Source: Alphaproteobacteria bacterium
Lineage (GTDB): Bacteria; Pseudomonadota; Alphaproteobacteria; Rs-D84
Direction of reading: 5' to 3'
NCBI GenBank assembly: GCA_017427715.1
Contig: JAFRSF010000018.1
Coordinates: 1-32,186 of the forward strand
Length of the DNA: 32,186 bases
Part shown: positions 8,462-15,420 of the stretch, one piece after another
Layout: the number at the start of each line of letters is the position of its first letter
How positions within the stretch are numbered: the first letter of the stretch is position 1
The notes under the pieces: generated by a model
Told to the model about the DNA's origin: nothing
The model's input: only the letters and a program-made list of their open reading frames with translations
The model's database searches: none
Made by a program: the position numbers and the translations under genes

Positions 8462-8587
8462 TTATTCATCATCTTCTGATTCGCTTTCTGCGTCATCATC
8501 AGTGGCTGGGGCTGTAGTGCTCGCGCCATTTTTGCCAGAGTTAATTCTCCCCTTGGGGGGAGTACCGGCTAAGCCGGGGAGGGAGGT
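8462..8587 (-). pseudogene. Possible gene remnant: 41-codon open frame ending in an acidic tail
   Basis: On the minus strand the frame ends DDDAESESEDDE and then a stop, like the acidic C terminus of a real protein. Upstream it runs through the palindromic repeat (8541-8590), reading PGLAGTPPKGRIN, and meets an in-frame stop with no start codon. The simplest reading is a decayed gene whose 5' part was lost or replaced by the repeat. The parent protein is not recognisable. Confidence 0.3.
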
Positions 8588-8590
8588 TTA
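8541..8590. repeat. GC-rich palindromic intergenic repeat, copy 1
   Basis: CTCCCC (8547-8552) pairs with the GGGG...AG of the following run, and CCGGC / GCCGG (8565-8569, 8573-8577) forms a second hairpin. The 20-nt core starting TTAATTCTCCCC recurs in reverse orientation in the element at 10979-11042. The base composition is far more GC-rich than the surroundings. Confidence 0.65.
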
Positions 8591-8625
8591 GCATAACAAA
8601 ATCAATAAAAAATATTTTTTGCTGC

Positions 8626-8654
8626 TTTACACAAACTTTTTTTTATGATAAAAT
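8626..8654 (+). promoter_or_regulatory. Promoter for the coiled-coil exported protein
   Basis: TTTACA (8626-8631), a 17-bp spacer, and TAAAAT (8649-8654) preceded by TGa, an extended -10. The ATG at 8673 follows with AGAGAG just upstream. Confidence 0.7.
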
Positions 8655-8672
8655 TAACCCGTAAGAGAGAGC

Positions 8673-10952
8673 ATGAAAAACATATCACTTATTTTTTCAG
8701 CATTTTTATGTTCAGTGTCATTGTTGGCATTTGATGCGTGTGGCGCTGTGGCTACAACAGCGGGGTCTGATTTAACCGGCTATAACCCCAGCAATGCTTA
8801 TAACAATCAATGGGCAACGGCAACAAATGCACGTTATGATGGTTCTGTCACTGCCAAAGCGGACTTTGGTAATTGTAATGCACTGATAATGCGTTGCGCG
8901 CAACCAAAATGTGCAAACGGTGGTTGTAGTGATATGAATATTGCGGCGAATATTGTTGCGGGCTGCGTAAAATCAAATTCGAAATGTAAACAATACGGTG
9001 ATGATTTAATCCAATTTATGTCTGCACAGTTGGTTGCGGATTCAACTGCCAAGGTTAATGCATCAAACGCAGAACAAATTGCTGCTGCCCAGGCCGCAGC
9101 AGAGCAGGCACAAATGGCTGCACAACAGGCCGCCGCCGCTCAACAACAGCAAATGGCGCAAATGCAAAGCGATATGCAACAGCAAATGATGCAGATGCAA
9201 CAGCAAATGGCGGAACAAAATGCCCAATCGGCTCAGCAAATTGCAGATGCGTTGGCGCAAAGTCAGCAACAACAGGCGGCTGCGATTTCAGAAATGCAAT
9301 CTGCTGCGCAAAATGCGGCACGTGCAGAAATTGCTGGTGGCGCGGTGGTCACAACACCGCGTGTAGAGGCAGCAATCGAACGTGGTGTATCCGAAGAAGT
9401 ATTGGCGCGCGAACAAATTACTGGTCAAATTGTGACAGAACTTGAAAATGCGCAAACCCAATTACAAGCGGCCAAAGCAACCATGGAAGAAGCATTCAGA
9501 TACGCAAAATGTGATGATCGTGGGAACAATTGTGGTGGTCCAAAACGCGTGAAAAAATGGCGTGAATTGGCATCTGGATTTATGACACCGTATTATGGTG
9601 TGGTGGACAGTATTTATGATGCACTGATTACTGCCCAATCAGTTGGCGTAGATATGTCAGATATCTATATGATGTTGAATAATTCTTGTAATTCATGGGG
9701 TGAATACCTTTGCCCACCAGGGGAAAGAATTGTATATGATGTTGATGCCAAAGGACAAAAAGGTCAACCACAGGTATGTGATTATGATGAAAGTTATGAA
9801 TATCGCGAGTGTGTAAAAGATTGTCGAACTGACGATTTTGTGCAAGATGTTAATGGCTGTGTCAGTGGTTGTAGAAAAAAACATAAGGCAACATCCAATT
9901 GTCAACAATGCACTTTATTAAAAATATTAAATAACAAAGATGATGTTTATGCGGGATGGATTGATACTGAAAATGAATCATCCAGCAATCAAAAGGTTAT
10001 TGCCTGTGCGTCCCAGGCATTGTCAGATTCAACATTGTTTTCACGTAAAATGCGCGCAAAAAATGGTGCAGGATTGGTTGATATTGAAAAACTGGACCGT
10101 TGGATAAATCAAAAAGAGCCAGTTTCTTTGGATGCAGAAAAAGCAGTTGGTTATTGTTGGACCAGTGATACAGGTTTATCGGACGTTTTACAGCCAGCTC
10201 TGATAAGTAAAACAGTAGAGAAAAACAAGAATGCTTCTTTGTGTGTTCAAGATTTAAAATTAGATGTTCGTGCTGCCTATACACCAGATACATCAGAAGA
10301 TTGTGCATATATTAGACCTGTGTATGCTATCTGTGATACACATGTGTACAACATTAACGAGACATCAAATAATATCGATTCTACAAAACGTCAAAAAATG
10401 AACGAAGTAATTGCTGCCAAAATAACTGTTATTTCGCAACAGATGTATAAACAATATGAATATTTAAATGCCACATTACGCAGATTAAAAACTCAATTAT
10501 CTAAATCTGTCTTGACTGCACAATTACAGATGGCTGGCGCACAAAGCGATGGTTCTTCTGGTAATGCCAGTGGTTCTTCGTACCGCGATAACGACAAAGC
10601 AGTTGTTTTGGCTGGTGCTGAGAATTGTTCAAATAAAACAAATCAAGAAAGCGCATATTCTTGTTTGCAAAATAATATCAGTTTGATTATTACTAATGCT
10701 GATTCTAATAGTCAACAAGCATGTAAACAATTACGTTCGGCTATGAATGATGCGGTAACATGGAAAGTTTTGACTTCGTTTGATGCTTTAAAATCTGTGG
10801 ATGGCGACAGTTGTAAAACATTGAAAACTACATGTAACAAGAAATTGGTTAAACCTTGTGCGCAGGCATTAAACGTAGAAGTCAGTATTAAACGTGATAA
10901 TCGTCAACAGAATAATCAAAATATGCGTGTAATAACATTGGGTTCAAATTAA
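8673..10952 (+). CDS. Exported cysteine-rich protein with Gln/Ala/Met-rich coiled coil
   Basis: This 759-residue protein has an N-terminal signal sequence, MKNISLIFSAFLCSVSLLAF, with cleavage probably near ACGA. A lipobox is not convincing, because the residue at -3 would be Phe. A cysteine cluster follows (CNALIMRCAQPKCANGGC). Residues ~125-220 are a long Gln/Ala/Met-rich coiled coil (repeats like QMAQMQSDMQQQMMQMQQQM). Further cysteine pairs come in the middle (CVKDCR, CVSGCRKKH, CQQC) and a helical C-terminal half with dispersed cysteines follows. It is not obviously homologous to the 5571/12272 pair, but shares their export, cysteine content and position. It has its own promoter. The role is unknown; an elongated, disulfide-stabilised envelope component is plausible. 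Confidence 0.82.
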   Translation: MKNISLIFSAFLCSVSLLAFDACGAVATTAGSDLTGYNPSNAYNNQWATATNARYDGSVTAKADFGNCNALIMRCAQPKCANGGCSDMNIAANIVAGCVKSNSKCKQYGDDLIQFMSAQLVADSTAKVNASNAEQIAAAQAAAEQAQMAAQQAAAAQQQQMAQMQSDMQQQMMQMQQQMAEQNAQSAQQIADALAQSQQQQAAAISEMQSAAQNAARAEIAGGAVVTTPRVEAAIERGVSEEVLAREQITGQIVTELENAQTQLQAAKATMEEAFRYAKCDDRGNNCGGPKRVKKWRELASGFMTPYYGVVDSIYDALITAQSVGVDMSDIYMMLNNSCNSWGEYLCPPGERIVYDVDAKGQKGQPQVCDYDESYEYRECVKDCRTDDFVQDVNGCVSGCRKKHKATSNCQQCTLLKILNNKDDVYAGWIDTENESSSNQKVIACASQALSDSTLFSRKMRAKNGAGLVDIEKLDRWINQKEPVSLDAEKAVGYCWTSDTGLSDVLQPALISKTVEKNKNASLCVQDLKLDVRAAYTPDTSEDCAYIRPVYAICDTHVYNINETSNNIDSTKRQKMNEVIAAKITVISQQMYKQYEYLNATLRRLKTQLSKSVLTAQLQMAGAQSDGSSGNASGSSYRDNDKAVVLAGAENCSNKTNQESAYSCLQNNISLIITNADSNSQQACKQLRSAMNDAVTWKVLTSFDALKSVDGDSCKTLKTTCNKKLVKPCAQALNVEVSIKRDNRQQNNQNMRVITLGSN

Positions 10953-10978
10953 TAATCCATTAATTTCCTACAATGCAG

Positions 10979-11042
10979 TAATTCTCCCCCCCCAAGGGGA
11001 GAATTAATATGGTGGGTTGTGCCGGTATACCCCCAAGTGGGG
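10979..11042. repeat. GC-rich palindromic intergenic repeat, copy 2 (inverted)
   Basis: A perfect 11-bp stem, TAATTCTCCCC (10979-10989) / GGGGAGAATTA (10996-11006), is followed by CCGGTATAC and a small CCCC AAGT GGGG hairpin (11031-11042). Its reverse complement carries the same TTAATTCTCCCC core as the element at 8541. It lies after the stop of the exported-protein gene and might also act as that gene's terminator, although it lacks a clean T-run. Confidence 0.65.
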
Positions 11043-11082
11043 AATTGTTGTGATTGGCTATATCAGTACCAAAAAATACTTC

Positions 11083-11100
11083 TGCATAAAATTTTATGCA
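11083..11100. promoter_or_regulatory. Perfect 18-bp palindrome upstream of the rplU promoter (candidate operator)
   Basis: TGCATAAAATTTTATGCA is a perfect inverted repeat ending 6 bp before the -35 box of rplU. The position suits an activator or repressor dimer. It is too AT-rich and has no T-run after it that would mark a terminator. Confidence 0.45.
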
Positions 11101-11106
11101 AAATAC

Positions 11107-11134
11107 TTGACTTTTGGTATTTTAACCGTATAAT
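11107..11134 (+). promoter_or_regulatory. rplU-rpmA promoter
   Basis: TTGACT (11107-11112), a 16-bp spacer, and a consensus TATAAT (11129-11134). The leader to the rplU ATG is about 65 nt. Confidence 0.8.
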
Positions 11135-11204
11135 TTGCATAAATATTTCGTCAAAAGCGAAATTTTAAGTACAAGAACAACAATAAAAAAACAAGAGAAA
11201 GAAT

Positions 11205-11504
11205 ATGTCTATGTCTGCAATCTTTCAAACTGGTGGAAAACAATACCGCGTGGTTGAGGGCGATATTATCAAAGTTGAAAAACTGAATGCCACTGGTTCG
11301 GTCGATTTTGACCAGGTTTTAATGGTTGGCGACAAAATTGGAACACCGTTTATCGAAGGTGCCAAAGTTGTTGCTGAAGTTATTGAACAAAAACGTGATG
11401 ACAAAGTTTTGGTGTTCAAGAAAAAACGTCGTCAAAACTATCGTAGAACTGCCGGTCATCGTCAGTTTATCACTGTTTTGAAAATCAAATCAATCAAGGC
11501 CTAA
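11205..11504 (+). CDS. rplU: 50S ribosomal protein L21
   Basis: This 99-residue protein has the L21 signature from the start: [18 protein letters not shown], a central strand-rich region with VLMVGD and [11 protein letters not shown], and the C-terminal [16 protein letters not shown] rRNA-binding segment. L21 binds 23S rRNA in the large subunit. Two ATG codons (11205 and 11211) are both possible; most family members begin near the second. A purine-rich AGAGAAAG lies just upstream. It is followed after 30 bp by rpmA, the usual gene pair. Confidence 0.97.
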   Translation: MSMSAIFQTGGKQYRVVEGDIIKVEKLNATGSVDFDQVLMVGDKIGTPFIEGAKVVAEVIEQKRDDKVLVFKKKRRQNYRRTAGHRQFITVLKIKSIKA

Positions 11505-11534
11505 CACGGACCCGTATAACGAAGGAGTTTAATT

Positions 11535-11798
11535 ATGGCACATAAGAAAGCTGGTTCTGCAACCTCTAACGGACGTGATTCAGCCGGACGCAGATTGGGT
11601 GTGAAAAAAAGTGGCGGCAGCCGCGTCATACCTGGAAATATCATCATTCGCCAACGTGGAACTACGGTCCACCCTGGCTTGAATGTTGGTATGGGCAAAG
11701 ATCATACTTTGTTCGCTAAAATCGCTGGAATTGTTTCCTTTAAACGTGGAAATGGCGACAGAAAAACTGTTTCTGTTATTCCAGACGAATCTAAATAA
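11535..11798 (+). CDS. rpmA: 50S ribosomal protein L27
   Basis: This 87-residue protein starts [20 protein letters not shown], the standard L27 N terminus that reaches the peptidyl-transferase centre, and continues with GVKKSGG and [13 protein letters not shown]. No N-terminal prosequence of the Firmicutes type is present. AAGGAG at 11522-11527 sits 7 nt before the ATG. It is co-transcribed with rplU and closed by the terminator at 11836. Confidence 0.98.
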   Translation: MAHKKAGSATSNGRDSAGRRLGVKKSGGSRVIPGNIIIRQRGTTVHPGLNVGMGKDHTLFAKIAGIVSFKRGNGDRKTVSVIPDESK

Positions 11799-11835
11799 AT
11801 CATCTATTTCCTTTTGGTGATTTTTTGTTATGTTT

Positions 11836-11861
11836 ACCGCTGATTTTATCGGCGGTTTTTT
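11836..11861 (+). terminator. Terminator after rplU-rpmA
   Basis: A 9-bp stem ACCGCTGAT / ATCGGCGGT (one T-G wobble), loop TTT, then a T-run. Confidence 0.85.
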
Positions 11862-11911
11862 GTTAGATTGATTCTTTTTATCAATGGTTGTGTATTCGTT
11901 CTGGGGTGGCA

Positions 11912-12050
11912 ACAGCCCGTTGGGCTGTGTCATTGCGAGCATACGATAGTATGCGTGGCAATCCAGGTTTATAATATGTGTTCAGCTTTGCTGAACTACT
12001 TTTTTATTTACCTGGATACTCACGCGGACTGACGTCCGCTCAGTATGACA
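11912..12050. repeat. Multi-hairpin cruciform repeat element
   Basis: A short hairpin, ACAGCCC-GTT-GGGCTGT (11912-11928), adjoins an element with outer arms TGTCAT (11928-11933) and ATGACA (12045-12050). Inside are arm 1, ATTGC..GCATAC-GATA-GTATGC..GCAAT (11932-11962), then a central stem ATCCAGGT (11961-11968) / ACCTGGAT (12010-12017) holding hairpin GTTCAGC-TTT-GCTGAAC (11980-11996). Arm 3 is ATACT..GCGGAC-TGAC-GTCCGC..AGTAT (12016-12046). It resembles the dispersed TGTCATTGCGAGC-type intergenic repeats seen in many bacteria. No coding capacity. Confidence 0.75.
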
Positions 12051-12137
12051 ACATTCTGGAATATGGTTCATTAATTTGTTCCTGTCGCCAATTGTTTTCC
12101 CACCCACGGCGGGGAAACAATTATGATTCTAGAATGT
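12051..12137. repeat. Second nested palindrome abutting the cruciform element
   Basis: Outer arms ACATTCT (12051-12057) and AGAATGT (12131-12137) enclose AATTGTTTTCCC (12090-12101) and GGGGAAACAATT (12111-12122). It starts at the base after the previous element, so the two may be one compound repeat. From 12138 to 12249 I see nothing else before the next promoter. Confidence 0.6.
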
Positions 12138-12249
12138 ATTCATTTTCGCATAAAGCAGGACTGGCAATGTTATGAATATGAAATCAAAATGGCTGTAATA
12201 AATCGTATTGAAAAATTACTTTAATATTCTTTTTTTTACCCTTTTTTTA

Positions 12250-12258
12250 TGATATAAT
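12250..12258 (+). promoter_or_regulatory. Extended -10 promoter of the exported protein at 12272
   Basis: TGaTATAAT; no good -35 box is seen at 16-18 bp, only a T-run. The -10 ends 13 nt before the ATG, so the leader would be very short, with GAAAGAA next to the start. Confidence 0.6.
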
Positions 12259-12271
12259 ATTCACGAAAGAA

Positions 12272-14617
12272 ATGAAACGGTTTGCTTTGTATTTTTTCTT
12301 GGCTGTTTTTCGTACCGCTGCTGTTATGGCGGCCGGGGATGTTGCTATATCGCGTGCAATTCCTGTAAAAAATGATACAGAAAACACGGTTACAGAACGC
12401 AAAGAAAACACAAATATAAATCGTGCGGCGCGGCGTGTGAACGTTGTCAATAATGCCGAAGATAAAACAGTTACAGCGCGTAATACGGCGCGAACAAATG
12501 TAAAATCAAATGATGCTGTATCCAGAACAAAATCAAATGTGACATCTCGTTCGCTAAATAATACGAAATCCGTTTCATCGCGTCCAACAGTGGAAGATGG
12601 CGCAAACACAGTTGGTCGTAATGCGCGCGTAAATGCAGCCAGTATTAACAGCAGTGCGGCTGTCAGACGCGCTGGTTTGACACTGCGGGCATCCACAGCA
12701 GAGGTTGGTGGTCGTGCGATGATAATAGGTACAAATAAACAAACTGGTTCTAATATAGACGAACAAATTCGCAATGTTCAATCCAGGGCTGCGTTTGTGT
12801 TGGGAGGCAAGCAAAAACAGACACTTGTTACGTCAGAATCTTTGGCAAATGCAAAAGATATTTTAGAAAGAACAGCAGATTTGAATAATACTTGTCAGCA
12901 GCAGTATAACGAATGTATGGATCAATTTTGTGCAGTGGTTGATGCAAACCAAAAACGATGCAGTTGTTCTGCTAATTTATCAAGATATGTCAAAGCACAA
13001 AAAGCGGTCGAAGATGCAAACATTGAATTAAACGATGTTGCGCAAAGAATCCGGTATGTTGGATTATCTGCAGATGAAATTCGTGCGATTATGTCCGCGA
13101 CAGAGGCAGAAGATGCCATGACCAGAACTAAGGACACAACAGAAAATCGTTCTTTGTTGGATAAAATTGCAAATATGATTGAAGACCCGACAGCCAGCAC
13201 CAGTGCCACAGACACCAGCGGTATTTTAGATTTGGATTTTGATTTTTCTTCTGATTCAAATGAAATATTTGGTCTGAATTTAAGTATTGGTGGGTCGTCT
13301 AATGATATTTCAAAGAAACGTGGTGCAGATTTATATCGTGAAGCGACCAAACGTTGTAAATCAGTACTGTCAAATTGCAAAGACGCAGGTGGAACAGAAT
13401 CGCAAATAACTGGTAATTATGATTTGGCAATTGACAAAGATTGTATTGCATACGAACAAGGTCTTGATAAATTAAATAAAACATTGGTTTCTAATGTACG
13501 CAGTGCAAATATCATGTTGCAAAAAGCACGTCTTGCTGTGTTACAAAACAAAAATCAATATAATGCAAGTGGATGTGTCGGTGCGCTTGAAAAGTGTATG
13601 TTGGACGATATGGTTTGTGGCGATGGTTATTTGAAATGTGTTGACCCAACTAAAAAATATATCGATGAAAACGGAACAGTTGTCGTAGGACAACAAATTA
13701 CATCTATATTTGGTCATATGATAAATTATAACAATACAGCCATAGATTCTAATTTTATCAGAACGGCGGTTTCTTCGGGCAAGGTTTGTCAAGAATTGGA
13801 TGATGGTTCATGTATTGTAAATTATTTGATGAAAAAAATAGGTACAGGTCAAAGCACCAAAGATGGTGGTTTATGTCGTGCTGTATTGGATAAATGTCAA
13901 TATTATACGTATACGACAAATAATGCGTCATCTGTGTACAATCCATATAATGATGTTGTTGTGAATTATATTCAGCGTGCAATGGTAAACATCAAAGCAG
14001 CACAATCACGCATAGTGTCTGATTACGCAGCAAATTGTTTGGCTGATATGTCTGAATGTTACAATCAACAATTAACCCAGATAAACACTATGACAACATC
14101 TGCAAATATCGAAAATGTTAGAAAGGTTATGACTGGCGCATGTCGTAATGTTGCGTTAACTTGCGGTTATGCAGTGTTTGCATATAACCAAGATGTTGCA
14201 AGTGAAGCAGAAGAATGTGCAACCTGTACCAGTTCTTGTCCAAGCGATTGTACATCTGCTGGTGATGATGAAGAAAAGAAAGAAATTAATCGCAGAAATG
14301 TATATATAAACAGAATATCAGAAGTATTCTATCAATCATTGCTGTGTCCGGAAAATTCAACGTATAATCCTGAGCTACACGAAGCAAATGTGAACAGAAC
14401 TATAAATGGTTATGTAAATGCAAAATGTCAATGCAATGCTGGTTATACTGTATGGGACGGCGCATGTATGCTGACATGTCCAGATACCGAATATCGTAAC
14501 AATTACGGTATATGTTCAAAGTGTTCAAGTGGTTATACAGCAAGTGGTGGTAACAGTGAAGGTTATGAACAACATACAGAAAACGATGATTGTGAACAAC
14601 AAGTTGCTGAATCATAA
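12272..14617 (+). CDS. Exported cysteine-rich protein, paralogue of 5571-8426
   Basis: This 781-residue protein starts MKRFALYFFLAVFRTAAVMAA, a signal sequence. Residues ~20-150 form a basic Arg/Asn/Thr/Ser-rich low-complexity tract. Then comes the module shared with 5571-8426: CQQQYNECMDQFC, KRCSC, a helix with AVEDANIEL, and a TEAEDAM stretch matching TEAEQVM. Central modules have paired cysteines (CVGALEKCMLDDMVCGDGYLKC, CLADMSEC). The C-terminal CPENST, CQCNAGYTV and CSKCSSGYTASGG match the paralogue. The protein is probably periplasmic or on the surface; no enzyme motif is visible. Its promoter is an extended -10 with almost no leader, and a bidirectional terminator separates it from dnaQ. 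Confidence 0.85.
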   Translation: MKRFALYFFLAVFRTAAVMAAGDVAISRAIPVKNDTENTVTERKENTNINRAARRVNVVNNAEDKTVTARNTARTNVKSNDAVSRTKSNVTSRSLNNTKSVSSRPTVEDGANTVGRNARVNAASINSSAAVRRAGLTLRASTAEVGGRAMIIGTNKQTGSNIDEQIRNVQSRAAFVLGGKQKQTLVTSESLANAKDILERTADLNNTCQQQYNECMDQFCAVVDANQKRCSCSANLSRYVKAQKAVEDANIELNDVAQRIRYVGLSADEIRAIMSATEAEDAMTRTKDTTENRSLLDKIANMIEDPTASTSATDTSGILDLDFDFSSDSNEIFGLNLSIGGSSNDISKKRGADLYREATKRCKSVLSNCKDAGGTESQITGNYDLAIDKDCIAYEQGLDKLNKTLVSNVRSANIMLQKARLAVLQNKNQYNASGCVGALEKCMLDDMVCGDGYLKCVDPTKKYIDENGTVVVGQQITSIFGHMINYNNTAIDSNFIRTAVSSGKVCQELDDGSCIVNYLMKKIGTGQSTKDGGLCRAVLDKCQYYTYTTNNASSVYNPYNDVVVNYIQRAMVNIKAAQSRIVSDYAANCLADMSECYNQQLTQINTMTTSANIENVRKVMTGACRNVALTCGYAVFAYNQDVASEAEECATCTSSCPSDCTSAGDDEEKKEINRRNVYINRISEVFYQSLLCPENSTYNPELHEANVNRTINGYVNAKCQCNAGYTVWDGACMLTCPDTEYRNNYGICSKCSSGYTASGGNSEGYEQHTENDDCEQQVAES

Positions 14618-14622
14618 TAAAC

Positions 14623-14650
14623 AAAAAACGGATAGTTACATCCGTTTTTT
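14623..14650. terminator. Bidirectional terminator between the exported protein and dnaQ
   Basis: A perfect 11-bp stem AAAAAACGGAT / ATCCGTTTTTT with loop AGTTAC has A and T runs on both sides, so it can serve both converging genes. Confidence 0.85.
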
Positions 14651-15340
14651 TTATTTCTGTTCTGGGTTTAACAATTTATCCATAAAAACGTTGTGTATAT
14701 TCAGTTCTTCTTCTGGAATTGGAAAACTGCGTTTGGGAAAATCGCCACCAATTTTTGGATGTTTTAAAAACGCAGCATGTTGTTCATCCATAAATTCGTT
14801 TATATCTTGCGCTGGGGCTGTGTTTTCAAGTTCCAAATATACGTGTGCCAATATTTCTGCGTCAATCAATGCACCATGTGCATCTGTGCGTGCGGTTAAC
14901 GATACGCCAAACCATTTTGCCAACGCATCCAGTGTGTATGCCTTTGGCCCAAAAACACGATTTCTAGCGATTACAATGGAATCCAACATCTGGGTTCTGG
15001 GTATTGTGCGCAGATGCAATTTTTCCAATTCGTAATTTATAAACGGAAAGTCAAAATCCAGCCCGTTATGTGCAACAATCTGTGAATCACCGATGAATTC
15101 GAGAAACTTTGGCGCAATTACAGACATTGTTGGTTTGTCTTCCAAAAACGCATTAGATATTTTATGAACCATGTACGTTTCAGGTGGAATAATTTTACCT
15201 TCTGGGTTTATATATTCGTGGAAAGTATTTTCGGTCAATTTGCCATCTATTAATTCAACAGCCCCAATTTCAATACATCTGTCGCCACGCATGTATTCAA
15301 ATCCTGTTGTTTCAATATCAAAGCAAATTATTCTGGTCAT
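14651..15340 (-). CDS. dnaQ: DNA polymerase III epsilon subunit, 3'-5' proofreading exonuclease
   Basis: This 229-residue DEDDh exonuclease shows ExoI FDIETTG (Asp8, Glu10), ExoII VAHNGLDFDFPFI and ExoIII ARTDAHGALIDAE with the His-Asp pair. It removes misincorporated nucleotides at the replication fork in the polymerase III core. The length and the tail after the exonuclease domain (~residues 175-229) fit the bacterial epsilon subunit, whose tail binds the alpha subunit. I chose the ATG at 15340 (MTRIICFD), which has GGA about 8 nt upstream; the ATG at 15352 lacks a ribosome binding site. It is divergent from the helicase gene. Confidence 0.92.
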   Translation of the reverse strand: MTRIICFDIETTGFEYMRGDRCIEIGAVELIDGKLTENTFHEYINPEGKIIPPETYMVHKISNAFLEDKPTMSVIAPKFLEFIGDSQIVAHNGLDFDFPFINYELEKLHLRTIPRTQMLDSIVIARNRVFGPKAYTLDALAKWFGVSLTARTDAHGALIDAEILAHVYLELENTAPAQDINEFMDEQHAAFLKHPKIGGDFPKRSFPIPEEELNIHNVFMDKLLNPEQK

Positions 15341-15420
15341 GATTTTTTCCATAATTTATCAAACAAAGTGATTGTATAGAAATATTTTATAAATTACAAT
15401 ACAGAAAATTGGAAAACAAT

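Noticed and set aside
8641-8675. Lipobox in the exported protein at 8673
   Set aside because: The residues before the Cys (FDAC) do not fit the lipobox; a type I signal peptide is more likely.
9055-9321. Minus-strand frames opposite the coiled coil
   Set aside because: They arise from the low-complexity Gln/Ala codons of the sense gene.
11580-11942. 120-codon minus-strand frame over rpmA
   Set aside because: It overlaps rpmA, its terminator and a repeat; a shadow.
11978-12175. 65-codon frame in the gene-free stretch
   Set aside because: It runs through nested hairpins and has no ribosome binding site.
12247-12774. 175-codon minus-strand frame
   Set aside because: It is antisense to the signal peptide and basic tract of the exported protein; its composition mirrors the Arg/Thr/Ser codons of the real gene.
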